From the NCBI GenBank assembly GCA_034423195.1, contig DAOUIZ010000043.1, positions 1-64,000 on the forward strand: a stretch of 64,000 nt of DNA, read 5' to 3'. The first letter of the stretch is position 1. Every line of letters starts with the position of its first letter. Under the pieces are notes generated by a model that saw nothing but the letters and a program-made list of their open reading frames with translations, had not been told where the DNA came from and made no database searches. Shown one piece after another: positions 17,398-26,471 of the stretch. Position numbers and translations under genes: made by a program. Source of the DNA: CATOSK01 sp034423195. Its GTDB lineage: Bacteria; Chloroflexota; Dehalococcoidia; Lucifugimonadales; UBA3495.

Positions 17398-18707
17398 GGC
17401 CTCCCCTCCTTCCCCATTCCTCCTGCCCGCTTCCTGGCCAGGAATTCAGCCACCAACTCCCGCTCCTCCTCCTCCGAATTGACCAGCCGGTCCATCCGGG
17501 CTGCTTTCAACCGGCGCAGCACCTTCCCAACCTGTTTGCCCGGAGGGACTCCCATTGCAATGATTGCGTTCCCGTCCAGCATGGTGCGAACGCCTCGTCC
17601 TTCCTCCAGGTATTCCAGCAACCGGCGCGCCGCCGCATCCTCGAAACGACAGGATGCCGACACCATCGCCGCGGCTTCCCGGCCCTCCAGCAGTTCGGAT
17701 ACCTCCGAAGGCAACAGCCCGGGCGCAGCCAGCCGCTCCTCCAGCCGCTGGATTTCCAGGATATCCTCGGCCACTCTCCTCCACCGGGAGGGAACATTCA
17801 ACCGCCGCATCACAGCTCCCAATGCTCCCTCCTCCAGCGGGTAGACCAGGGACGCCCAACAGACCAGGTCCGGCGGCAGGCCCGCGGCGTCCCGCGGAAT
17901 CTCCGGGGATGCGGCGAAATCTGCTCCCAGTTCCGGGTGTATCGCCGCCAGCAGTCCGACTTCGGACGCCCGCCGCAGCGCCGGCAGAGGATCATCCTCG
18001 TCAAACATCCGCTCCAGCTCATGCCGCAGCCGGTCGCCGGTGACCGCGTCCACCCGACGCTCGGTGATCGCCTCCCGCAGCCGCTGCTCCGTCTCTTCCT
18101 CCAACCGGAACCCGAACCGCTGCTCGTAACGGATGGCGCGGAACAGCCGGGTCGGATCATCCACGAAACTCTGGGGATGAAGAATCCGGACCTGCTTTTT
18201 CGACAGGTCATCCATTCCCCGGTGGGGGTCCAGGATTTCACCGCCGGACCCGCCCACCGGCATGGCCATGCTGTTGAGGCTGAAATCCCGCCGCGCCAGG
18301 TCGTCGCAGATTGTTCCCGGAACAATTTCCGGCAGCGCCCCCGGCGTTGGATAGCTCTCCCGCCGCGCCGTCACCAGGTCCACCCGGGCCCCATCCCGGG
18401 CCAGGGTGGCGGTGCTGAATCGCTGGTGGACGACCAGGTCCCAGCCGGTTTCCGCCGCCAGCTCCCGGGCCAGCGCCACCGCGTCCCCTTCCACCACGAA
18501 GTCCAGGTCTTTCACCCGCAGCCCCAGCAATGCGTCCCGCACCGGCCCCCCCACCAGGAATACCGGCAAGCCCCCTGCCTCCGTTTTCCGCCGCAATGTA
18601 TCCAGGAACGCGGCATTATGCCCGTCCAGGTCCTTGTCTAGGGGCCTTTCGACGGACTGTTTCGGACGGGAAATGGAGGATGGACCAGGGGAGGGGATGG
18701 TTTCCAT
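17394..18707 (-). CDS. cca: CCA tRNA nucleotidyltransferase / poly(A) polymerase family
   Basis: 437 aa from ATG 18707; a TTG 33 nt further upstream is possible. Class II nucleotidyltransferase head: FLVGGPVRDALLGLRVKDLDFVVEGDA with the DxD catalytic pair, RRDFSLNSMAM and DDPTRLFRAIRYEQRFGF. It adds or repairs the 3' CCA of tRNA; some relatives only add A or CC, and the sequence alone does not settle this. C-terminal helical body to the stop, no HD domain motif seen. Divergent from the selenoprotein operon. Confidence 0.9.
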   Translation of the reverse strand: METIPSPGPSSISRPKQSVERPLDKDLDGHNAAFLDTLRRKTEAGGLPVFLVGGPVRDALLGLRVKDLDFVVEGDAVALARELAAETGWDLVVHQRFSTATLARDGARVDLVTARRESYPTPGALPEIVPGTICDDLARRDFSLNSMAMPVGGSGGEILDPHRGMDDLSKKQVRILHPQSFVDDPTRLFRAIRYEQRFGFRLEEETEQRLREAITERRVDAVTGDRLRHELERMFDEDDPLPALRRASEVGLLAAIHPELGADFAASPEIPRDAAGLPPDLVCWASLVYPLEEGALGAVMRRLNVPSRWRRVAEDILEIQRLEERLAAPGLLPSEVSELLEGREAAAMVSASCRFEDAAARRLLEYLEEGRGVRTMLDGNAIIAMGVPPGKQVGKVLRRLKAARMDRLVNSEEEERELVAEFLARKRAGGMGKEGRP

Positions 18708-18781
18708 AACTGAGGCACAATTATAGCACAGGGCAAGCAATTTCCCGCTCCCAGGAAACCGTTGGCCGGACTGCCCGCCCG

Positions 18782-18811
18782 TTGGCCCGTCCCCGGCCCC
18801 TGTGCTACAAT
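18782..18811 (+). promoter_or_regulatory. probable promoter of the dsbA-like/rnc/ftsY operon
   Basis: TTGGCC (18782-18787), an 18-nt spacer, then TACAAT (18806-18811). The predicted start lies about 90 nt upstream of the ATG at 18910. The -35 matches only four of six positions, so this is moderate support. Confidence 0.45.
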
Positions 18812-18909
18812 CTCACCAACTTGGCCGGCCAGACAAGGCGCCGGAAAGCGCATCTGGCCCCACCAGGCTGGCAACCCTGAAGGTAGACCCCATCGCTAGG
18901 AGGTGCGCC

Positions 18910-19542
18910 ATGACCGAAGCCAACTTCATGACCTACTACGACTTCCGTTGACCCTTCGTCTACAACGCAGCCGTGTGGCTGACGAAAGTAAGGGAGACCA
19001 CTGGCCAGACCGTCGAAGTTGACTGGCAGCCCTTTTCCCTGGCCCAGATCAACGCCGGCCCCGACGAGGAGCTGAAGGTCTGGGAACGCCCCGAGATAAT
19101 TGACGGGTCCGACACGACCCTCCTGGCCCACCAGGCCGGCCTGGCCGCCAAGCGGCAGGGCAAGGAAGCCTTCGAGTCCTTCTTCTGGGAGCTGCTCAAG
19201 TCCCGCCACGAGGAGAAGAAGGACCTGGCCGACCCCGCTGTCATTGAGGAGGCCGTCCAGCGCTCCGGCATCGACGCCGGCCAGTTCCAGGAAGACCTCA
19301 AGGACCCCGACCTGCTGCGGATTATCGGTGAGAGCCACACCCGGGCCGTCGAGGAACACGGCGCCTTCGGTGTCCCCACTTACGTCTTCCCCAGCGGCGG
19401 CTCCGCCTTCATCAAGATGTTCCCGCCCACCGATGAAGAGGCCGGTCCCATCTACGACAACCTCACCACCCTGGTCTCCCAGCACCAGCACGTCGGCGAG
19501 GTCAAGCGCCCCCAGCCGCCGTGGCCTCACGGAGTCATCTAG
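18910..19542 (+). CDS. DsbA/FrnE-family thiol oxidoreductase, predicted selenoprotein (TGA = Sec14)
   Basis: Reading from ATG 18910, with the strong ribosome site TAGGAGG and good spacing, gives 13 codons, an in-frame TGA at 18949-18951, then 196 further codons to the stop at 19542 (210 aa). The start reads MTYYDFR-TGA-PFVYNAAVWL. In DsbA/FrnE relatives this position is the nucleophilic Cys of the CPxC site, so Sec14 is predicted; the resolving Cys is Val17 here. A thioredoxin-fold cis-Pro loop (GVPTYVF) follows near residue 154, with the usual helical insertion between. No signal peptide, so cytoplasmic. A hairpin fitting a bacterial SECIS begins 16 nt after the TGA. Conservation of the frame on both sides argues against a pseudogene. 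Annotators will tend to truncate it to a GTG at 18973. It is followed 2 nt later by rnc. Confidence 0.8.
18968..18981 (+). promoter_or_regulatory. candidate bacterial SECIS element 1
   Basis: CAGCC (18968-18972) and GGCTG (18977-18981) form a 5-bp stem with loop GTGT. The loop starts 21 nt after the TGA and begins with G. Known bacterial SECIS rules ask for a short hairpin with a G among the first loop bases, about 16-37 nt from the UGA, and this meets them. Confidence 0.6.
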
Positions 19543-19544
19543 CG

Positions 19545-20258
19545 TTGACTCATCCCGACGGGGAATGGGGCTCCGCCCTCGGACTGGACTTTGACGACCA
19601 GGGCCTGTTGCGGCAGGCCCTGGTTCATCGTTCCTACCTCAACGAGCACCCCGGCTCCCCACTGGAATCCTACGAGCGGATGGAGTTTCTAGGCGACGCC
19701 GTCCTGGATATCATCGTCTCCACCGCCCTCTACGAGCGCCTGCCCGCTGTTTCCGAAGGAGGCTTGAGCAAGCTCCGCTCCCAGATTGTCTGCGACGAAA
19801 GCCTCGCCGCCACTGCCCGTTCCATCGGGCTGGGCGACGCCCTCCTCCTGGGAAGGGGTGTAGAGACAACCGGCGGACGCTCCAGCAGCACCATCCTGGC
19901 TGCCGCCTTCGAGGCGTTGGTCGCCGCCGTCTTCCTGGACCGGGGCTACCAGCACGCCCGCGACTTCGTCCTGGAAACCCTGGCCGGCCCCCTGGAAAAA
20001 GTCTGCCGCGACGGCGCACCACGGGAAAACCCCAAGTCCGCCCTCCAGGAGCTGTTCCAGGGATTGGGAAAGCCCGCCCCCACCTACCGTCTCGCCGAGG
20101 CATCCGGCCCGGACCACCGCCCGGTATTCATCATCGAAGCCCTGCTGGACGGAGAGGTCATCGGGCGCGGCGAGGGCGGCCGCAAGTCCGACGCCGAACG
20201 CGCCGCCGCCCGGGACGCCCTGGACCGCTGGCAACCGGCCCCCGCGCCCGCCGTCTGA
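19545..20258 (+). CDS. rnc: ribonuclease III
   Basis: 237 aa from TTG 19545 (CGGAG 8 nt upstream); a GTG at 19521 overlapping the previous gene is the alternative. The catalytic signature reads ESYERMEFLGDAVLDIIVS, with AAAFEALVAAVFLDRGY as the second acidic cluster, then a C-terminal dsRNA-binding domain (ENPKSALQELFQG ... KSDAERAAARDALDRW). Processes rRNA precursors and structured mRNAs. Followed by ftsY after 28 nt, a common bacterial pairing. Confidence 0.95.
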   Translation: MTHPDGEWGSALGLDFDDQGLLRQALVHRSYLNEHPGSPLESYERMEFLGDAVLDIIVSTALYERLPAVSEGGLSKLRSQIVCDESLAATARSIGLGDALLLGRGVETTGGRSSSTILAAAFEALVAAVFLDRGYQHARDFVLETLAGPLEKVCRDGAPRENPKSALQELFQGLGKPAPTYRLAEASGPDHRPVFIIEALLDGEVIGRGEGGRKSDAERAAARDALDRWQPAPAPAV

Positions 20259-20286
20259 CCCGCTTCTCCCTACACAACCCAACCTT

Positions 20287-21243
20287 ATGTTCAGCATCTT
20301 CAAGCGCGACCGCTCCGAAAACCGGAAACAGATGGACGAAGGCGTCCGCCGCAGCCGCGACCGGTGGTTCGGCCGCGTCCTCAACGTCTTCCGTTCCTCC
20401 AACCTGGACGACGATCTTTGGGACGAACTGGAAGAAATCCTCATCTCCGCCGACGTCGGAGTCGAGTCCTCCCTCCGCATCATCGAAGACCTCAAGGCGC
20501 GGGTCAGGACCGGGGGAATCACCGACCCCGACGCCGCCTTCCAGGTCCTCAAGGACTCCCTGGCCGCCAGCCTCCACTCCGACAACGCTGCCGGTGTCTG
20601 GCTGGAACCGGATGATGTCGCCCGGCCCTACGTCGTCCTCATGGTCGGCGTCAACGGCGTCGGCAAGACCACCAGCATCGCCAAGCTCGCCCACCACTTC
20701 CGCCAAGCCGGGAAGTCCGTCGTCCTCGGCGCAGCCGACACCTTCCGCGCCGCCGCCGAGGAGCAGTTGGAAATCCTGGGTCAGCGCGTCGGGGTGGATG
20801 TCATCTCCCATCAGCCCGGCGCCGACCCGGGGGCGGTGGCCTACGACGCCTGGCACGCCGCCCGCGCCCGGGACGCCGATGTCCTGATCATCGACACCGC
20901 CGGACGACTCCACACCAAGTCCAATCTCATGGAGGAACTGAAGAAGGTCCACCGGGTCATCTCGCGCCTGGACGAGACCGCCCCCCAGCAGGTGTTGCTG
21001 ACCCTCGACGCCACCACCGGACACAACGGCATCGCCCAGGCCCAGTCCTTCCGGGACGCCGTCGGCTGCACCGGCATCTTCCTGGCCAAGCTGGACGGGA
21101 CCGCCCGGGGCGGCGTCGCCCTCACCATCCAGCAGGACCTCCAGGTGCCCATCCTCTTCGTCGGCACCGGCGAGGCCCTTGATGACCTCGCTCCCTTTGA
21201 TCCCCAGGATTTCGTCGACTCCCTGCTGGCCCCCGTGCCCTGA
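20287..21243 (+). CDS. ftsY: signal recognition particle receptor FtsY
   Basis: 318 aa SRP GTPase. It has an NG core with a short basic N-terminus and lacks the long acidic A domain of the E. coli protein. G1 VNGVGKTTSIAKLAHHF, the insertion-box DTFRAAAEEQLE, G3 DTAGRLHTKSNLMEELKK, G4 TKLDGTARGG written as AKLDGTARGG, and G5 VGTGEALDDLAPFDP. Docks ribosome-SRP complexes at the membrane. Last gene of the operon that begins with the selenoprotein. Confidence 0.96.
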   Translation: MFSIFKRDRSENRKQMDEGVRRSRDRWFGRVLNVFRSSNLDDDLWDELEEILISADVGVESSLRIIEDLKARVRTGGITDPDAAFQVLKDSLAASLHSDNAAGVWLEPDDVARPYVVLMVGVNGVGKTTSIAKLAHHFRQAGKSVVLGAADTFRAAAEEQLEILGQRVGVDVISHQPGADPGAVAYDAWHAARARDADVLIIDTAGRLHTKSNLMEELKKVHRVISRLDETAPQQVLLTLDATTGHNGIAQAQSFRDAVGCTGIFLAKLDGTARGGVALTIQQDLQVPILFVGTGEALDDLAPFDPQDFVDSLLAPVP

Positions 21244-21323
21244 CCGCTTCGACCCTGGGCAGGAATCCGTGGTGCCATTGGGCAACGTTTAACCCGGCAG
21301 TCACCGAACCGGCTAACATCTGA

Positions 21324-23765
21324 GTGACCTCCGTGGCCCAACCCATCATCTGGTTCGCCGCCCTCCAGTTCCTCGGCCTGCTCGTTTTCCCCCTGGCCTT
21401 TCTCCTCTTTGGCCGCCTCCCCGGCCGGGGTTACGGGCTCGCCAAGCCCCTTGCCCTGCTCCTCGCCGGATACTGCTGGTGGCTCCTCGGACACATCCCC
21501 GGTTTGGCCGGTCTTCCCGGGACCATCCTCCTGCTGCTGGTGTCCGCCGCTGCCCTTTCCGGTTGGCTGGCTCGAAGCCAGTGGCCTGCCATCCGGGAGT
21601 ACCTCCGGCTGGAATGGCCCACCATCCTCGTCACCGAGCTGGTCTTCCTCGTCTTCTTCGCCTTGTGGCTCGCCGTCGCCGCCCATGCGCCGGCAATCAA
21701 TCACACCGAGAAGCCCATGGATTTCGGCTTCCTCAACGCCGTCCTCTACTCCAGCTCCTTTCCTCCCGAAGACCCCTGGCTTGCCGGTCACTCCATCAGC
21801 TACTACTACTTCGGCCACCTGATGATGGCCTTCCTGGTCAAGTTGACCGGCGCGGCTTCACCAATCGGATACAACCTGGCTGTCGCCACCATTCCCGCCC
21901 TCCTGGCCGCCGGGACCTTTACCCTGGTATCCGCACTCGTCCGCTTGTCCGGCGGGTCCCGCACCCACGGATGCATCTTCGGAGTCGTCGCCCCCGTCCT
22001 GCTCATCCTCATCGGCAACCTGGAAGGAGGGCTGGAGCTCATCCACTCCCTTGGATGGGGCGGCGAAGGCTTCTGGCAGTGGGTCGGCATCAAGGGACTG
22101 GAAGGCGGCCCCGGCCGCGTCTCTTCTTTCTTCCCCGACCAGTACTGGTGGTGGTGGCGGGCTACCAGGGTCATCGACACCCTGTCCAACGGCGTCAGCC
22201 TGGACTATACCATCACCGAGTTCCCCTTCTTCTCCTTTCTGCTGGGAGACCTCCATCCCCACATGACCGGGCTGCCCTTCGTCGTCCTCTTCCTCGGCGC
22301 CGCCCTCAACCTCTACCTGTCGGACACCCCCGCCGGACTCCCCTGGCTCCGGCGCCACCCCCTGGAAGCCGCCGCCCTAGCTCTCCTCCTCGGGGCCTTG
22401 GCCTTCATCAATACCTGGGACTTCCCCGTCTTCGCCGTCATACTCGGGGGCGTAGTCTTCGCCAAATCCCTCCGGGACAGCCGCGCCAATATCCGGGTGC
22501 TTTCCGCGCTGGCCCGCAGTCTCATCATCACTATCCCCATAGCCGTTCTGGGATTCGCTCTGTTTCTGCCCTTCTACCTCGCCTTCACCAGCCAGGCCGG
22601 AGCTCCCCTGCCCGTGACCGGCCCAGGAACCCGCCCCTTCCTCTTCCTCGTCGTCATGGGATTCCCTGTACTGCTCGCGGCCGCTTTTAGCCTCCGCCAG
22701 GCCCCCCCCGCCTTTACCGCAGGTGCGGAATACAACAGTGCCTCTGATGGTCCACTCACTTTTCTGGTAGCGTCCGTAGCCATCGCTCCCCTCATCCTTT
22801 GGGCCATCGGATTGGGGCTGGTCTACTGGATAGCCGGACCCGACTGGACCGGCAACCTGGGCACCGTGAATCGCCTGCTCGTCACGGTGCCCCTTCTGCT
22901 CCTGGCCGGGCTCGCGGGACTCTCTGCTCTTCGCCGCAATCGTCTCAGTCTCAACCCCCCGGTTGGATTCCCCCTGCTGCTGTCTGCCGCCGCCTTCGGA
23001 CTGCTGGCCCTGGCCGAGCTGTTCTTCGTGCTGGACTTTTTCGGCAACCGGATGAACACCGTATTCAAGGTCTATTACCAGTCATGGCTGCTACTGACGG
23101 TCGCCGGTTCTGCCGGCCTCTATTACCTTTGGGATAACCGCCGCACCTCCAGCATCCCGACCACCAGCGCCAAGTATGCCCTGGCTACCCTGGGAATCGT
23201 GTTTTTGGCCGTATCCCTCTACTACCCCGCCGGAGCCATCATGGACCGCACCGGAATCGGCAGCCCCGGCTACACCCTCTCCGGCAAGACCCTCGACGGT
23301 CTCGCCTTCGCGCAGGAAAGAGACCCCGGAGAGTACAGAGCCATACGATGGCTCCGCGAAACTGCTGCTCCCGGGCGGCTGGTGGAAGCGGTGGGCAGCG
23401 ATTACACTGATTATGGCCGCGTCTCCTCCAGCACTGGACGCGCCACCGTCCTCGGCTGGCCGGGCCACGAGCACCAGTGGCGCGGTTCCCTGGAACCCCT
23501 GGCCGGACGGGAGGAGGATGTGCGCAGCATCTACACCGCCGGAGATATTGAGCAAGCCGACGGTCTGCTCGACAAGTACAAGATCCGCTATGTCTACGTA
23601 GGGCGCCGGGAACGGGAAACCTACGGCCCCGCCGGGTTGACGCGGTTCGAAGATTTCATGGAAACCGTTTTCACCGCTGACGGCGTAACAATCTACGCGC
23701 TCCCTGACGGGTCAATCGTAAGCGCACCAGACCAAGGAATTACAGGACCCCATGCCCAACGCTGA
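21324..23765 (+). CDS. DUF2298 (YYY-motif) polytopic membrane protein
   Basis: 813 aa starting at GTG 21324, with many hydrophobic segments in the first 650 residues and a soluble C-terminal part. Diagnostic blocks are SISYYYFGHLMMAFLVKLTG and FPFFSFLLGDLHPHMTGLPFV, the latter with the acidic-His cluster expected of a GT-C-like active loop. The family occurs mainly in Chloroflexota and Archaea and is thought to be a membrane glycosyltransferase; this activity is inferred. Its end overlaps the next gene by 14 nt. Confidence 0.85.
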   Translation: MTSVAQPIIWFAALQFLGLLVFPLAFLLFGRLPGRGYGLAKPLALLLAGYCWWLLGHIPGLAGLPGTILLLLVSAAALSGWLARSQWPAIREYLRLEWPTILVTELVFLVFFALWLAVAAHAPAINHTEKPMDFGFLNAVLYSSSFPPEDPWLAGHSISYYYFGHLMMAFLVKLTGAASPIGYNLAVATIPALLAAGTFTLVSALVRLSGGSRTHGCIFGVVAPVLLILIGNLEGGLELIHSLGWGGEGFWQWVGIKGLEGGPGRVSSFFPDQYWWWWRATRVIDTLSNGVSLDYTITEFPFFSFLLGDLHPHMTGLPFVVLFLGAALNLYLSDTPAGLPWLRRHPLEAAALALLLGALAFINTWDFPVFAVILGGVVFAKSLRDSRANIRVLSALARSLIITIPIAVLGFALFLPFYLAFTSQAGAPLPVTGPGTRPFLFLVVMGFPVLLAAAFSLRQAPPAFTAGAEYNSASDGPLTFLVASVAIAPLILWAIGLGLVYWIAGPDWTGNLGTVNRLLVTVPLLLLAGLAGLSALRRNRLSLNPPVGFPLLLSAAAFGLLALAELFFVLDFFGNRMNTVFKVYYQSWLLLTVAGSAGLYYLWDNRRTSSIPTTSAKYALATLGIVFLAVSLYYPAGAIMDRTGIGSPGYTLSGKTLDGLAFAQERDPGEYRAIRWLRETAAPGRLVEAVGSDYTDYGRVSSSTGRATVLGWPGHEHQWRGSLEPLAGREEDVRSIYTAGDIEQADGLLDKYKIRYVYVGRRERETYGPAGLTRFEDFMETVFTADGVTIYALPDGSIVSAPDQGITGPHAQR

Positions 23766-26298
23766 ACATCGACAACCCTGGTGGCAGGGACGCATCGGTT
23801 GGTTGGAACTCGGCTTCCTTGCCCTGTTGGTCGTGGCCCTCGGCCTCCGCCTCTGGGAACTGGATGGCCGGACCATGCACTACGACGAGGCCATCCATCT
23901 CCACTTCGCCTGGAAACTGGCCAACATGGAGGAGTATATCCACTCCCCCTGGATGCACGGCCCATTCCAGGTTGAGATGGTAGCCTCCCTGCTGCTGCTG
24001 TTAGGCGACTCCGACACCGTCGCGCGTCTCGGTTTCGCCCTCTTCGGCACCACCCTGGTCGCCCTCCCCTACCTGCTCCGCAGCAGTTTGGGCACCGCCG
24101 GTTCGTTCCTCACCGGAGCTATGCTGGCCGTTTCTCCCGTCCTGTTGTACTTCAGCCGCTTCGGCCGCAACGACATCATCATGGCCGTCTGGGCCTCCCT
24201 TCTCTTCATCCTCATGTGGCGCTACTTCCAGGAGGAGAAAGACCGGTACCTCTACCTGTCCGCCGCAGTGCTAGGCTTCATGTTCGCCACCAAGGAAACG
24301 GCATTTATCGTAGCTGCGACCCTGGGAGCCATCGCCTTCCTCCTGGCCATCCCCCAGTTCGCCCCCCTGGTCTTCCGCCGAGAACGCCTGCGCAACCTCG
24401 CCGGCCCGGCCGGATTCCTCCTTCTTCTGGTGACGCTGACCCTCCCCCAGTGGTCGGCTCTGGCAGGTCTGTTCCAGGACCTGGCCGGACTCGAACTCAT
24501 CAACCGGAACGTCGAACACACGGGAGTCACCGGAACGCCTGTTTGGGGCGGCCCGATACTACAACTCCCTGTGGTTCACACACCCATCTGGCTCTCCGCT
24601 GCCCTGTTCCTGGTGCTTCCCGCCAGTCTGGTATCCCTCAACGGACGCCGGTGGAGTGACTTAAACCGCCTGCTGGGACTGGTGGTATCCCCATTGGCCA
24701 TCGCCGTTGCCCTCGTCTTCGTCCTCTTCCGTCCCATTGGCCACGCCGCCGGTGCGGGTGGGCCCGCCTGGGCGGCTGACCTGGCCTTCGCCGCCGTCCT
24801 GCTGGCATTGGCGGCGGAATGCCTCTTTCTCTCCCGCCCAGCCCTACGTCCGGTGGTCCTACGTGTGCTTCTCGTGGCTATCCCAGGGTCCTTGTACGCG
24901 GTACTGGCCACCCCTCTGGTCAGCGTCGGAGGAGTGGTCGCATCGGTGCTCCCGTCGGGAGTCGCCGTCGACACTTCCGCCAACGGCCTTCCCTGGAACT
25001 ACGTCGCCGCAATCACCCTCGTCACCGCCGCCCTGGCAATTTCCGTGGCCCTGGGCACGGCCTGGCGCGGGCGGACCTGGCTCATCTGCGCCGGAATCTT
25101 CTACCTGGTGTGGCTCACCCTCTACACCACCGTGTTCACCAACCCCGCCGGCGCCTTCACCGGAGTCTGGCAGAGCATGGGGTACTGGGTTGCCCAGCAG
25201 GATGTCGCCCGCGGGAACCAACCCTGGTACTACTATTTCGTCGGCCTGTCCGTGTACGAGACCCTGCCTCTGGTGTTTGGGACCCTGGGAGGACTCTACT
25301 ACCTGCGTAAGGGCGATTACTTCGGGATCGTTCTCGCGCTGTGGGCCGGACTCACCCTAGCCGCCTACACCGTCGCCAGCGAGAAAATGCCCTGGCTCCT
25401 GGTCAACATCATCCTGCCTTTCATCATCCTGTCCGGAAAATATCTGGGAGATCTGGCGTATTCCGTCCGGTGGCGGAGCATTGTCGCCACCGGCACTTTC
25501 CTCCTGCCCACATTGGCGGCTGCGGTGTTCATCGGAGGCATCTACCTGGCCCGGGGCTACGTTTCCGCCCAAGGCGCTCCCGAACCGGCCTGGTGGCTGA
25601 CTCTCCTGAGCATCCTTGCCCTGTGCTTCGTTTGCGCCTTCCAGGTCCGCCGCGCCACCCGCGGCCAGGGCAGCGCCCTGATCGGCCTGGGCGCTGCAGC
25701 CGTGTTACTCGCCTTCGGAATCTGGACCGCCGGGAAAGCGGCGTACACCTTCGATGACTCCCGGGTGGAAATCATGGCCTACGCCCAGGGCAGCGCGGAC
25801 CACCTCGAGGCCTATCCCCCGCTTGTGCGGGAGGCATCCTTCCCCGGTGCGTCGGAAACCCCCGCCCTCGTCGACTACGGCATCTGGTATCCCCTCCAGT
25901 GGTACCTGCGTCACGAGACTGAAAACGGCACCGTCCGCCTGACCTGTTTCAAGGAAAAGGGGGAGGAGGGATACCGGGCCGACTGCGCAATCCCCAGCGA
26001 GACCGAAGCGCCATCCCTGCTGGTGAGCAACGCCAATCCCCTTGAGGATGACAAACTACCCGATGGGTACCGGGAAACCGGCCCTTCCCGAGACCTTCTC
26101 TGGTTCCCCGAGAGCTACCGCCGCCCGGGGGAAGACCGCCAAAAGGAAACGATATGGGAAGAACTCTCTCTCGACCTGCCCTTCTTTGCAGAGAAGGCAT
26201 CCAGCAAGTCTGCCTGGAAGGAGGCCATCGACTACACTCTCTTCCGCGACATCGGGCGGGACTGGTATTCCTCGGAGTACCGTACCTGGACCAAGTGA
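23752..26298 (+). CDS. TIGR03663-type GT-C membrane glycosyltransferase
   Basis: 848 aa with a dozen or more membrane segments. The first luminal loop carries LDGRTMHYDEAIHLHFAWKL (DE pair typical of GT-39/GT-C enzymes that use polyprenyl-linked sugars) and a YFSRFGRNDIIM block. A C-terminal soluble region of about 150 residues follows. Family members are typically found next to DUF2298 proteins in Chloroflexota, as here. Acceptor and sugar unknown. Confidence 0.85.
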   Translation: MPNAEHRQPWWQGRIGWLELGFLALLVVALGLRLWELDGRTMHYDEAIHLHFAWKLANMEEYIHSPWMHGPFQVEMVASLLLLLGDSDTVARLGFALFGTTLVALPYLLRSSLGTAGSFLTGAMLAVSPVLLYFSRFGRNDIIMAVWASLLFILMWRYFQEEKDRYLYLSAAVLGFMFATKETAFIVAATLGAIAFLLAIPQFAPLVFRRERLRNLAGPAGFLLLLVTLTLPQWSALAGLFQDLAGLELINRNVEHTGVTGTPVWGGPILQLPVVHTPIWLSAALFLVLPASLVSLNGRRWSDLNRLLGLVVSPLAIAVALVFVLFRPIGHAAGAGGPAWAADLAFAAVLLALAAECLFLSRPALRPVVLRVLLVAIPGSLYAVLATPLVSVGGVVASVLPSGVAVDTSANGLPWNYVAAITLVTAALAISVALGTAWRGRTWLICAGIFYLVWLTLYTTVFTNPAGAFTGVWQSMGYWVAQQDVARGNQPWYYYFVGLSVYETLPLVFGTLGGLYYLRKGDYFGIVLALWAGLTLAAYTVASEKMPWLLVNIILPFIILSGKYLGDLAYSVRWRSIVATGTFLLPTLAAAVFIGGIYLARGYVSAQGAPEPAWWLTLLSILALCFVCAFQVRRATRGQGSALIGLGAAAVLLAFGIWTAGKAAYTFDDSRVEIMAYAQGSADHLEAYPPLVREASFPGASETPALVDYGIWYPLQWYLRHETENGTVRLTCFKEKGEEGYRADCAIPSETEAPSLLVSNANPLEDDKLPDGYRETGPSRDLLWFPESYRRPGEDRQKETIWEELSLDLPFFAEKASSKSAWKEAIDYTLFRDIGRDWYSSEYRTWTK

Positions 26299-26471
26299 AA
26301 ACCTGGACGGTTTGCAGGTTATGAAAACCCCGCATACCCGCAAGCCGGGACATTGCCGGTATACGCAACAGTTGTGGGATAATGAACCGCGCCGGTGTTT
26401 TTCCCGACCCACGCTGGGAGTGGGCACAACCGGAAAGAGGACCAACGACGTGGCCGCCGTGAGCAGCAGCA

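Noticed and set aside
18949..18951. TGA generally reassigned to Trp or Gly in this genome
   Set aside because: Many genes in the window (for example cbiD-cbiT-cbiL and the ABC genes) use TGA as a normal stop.
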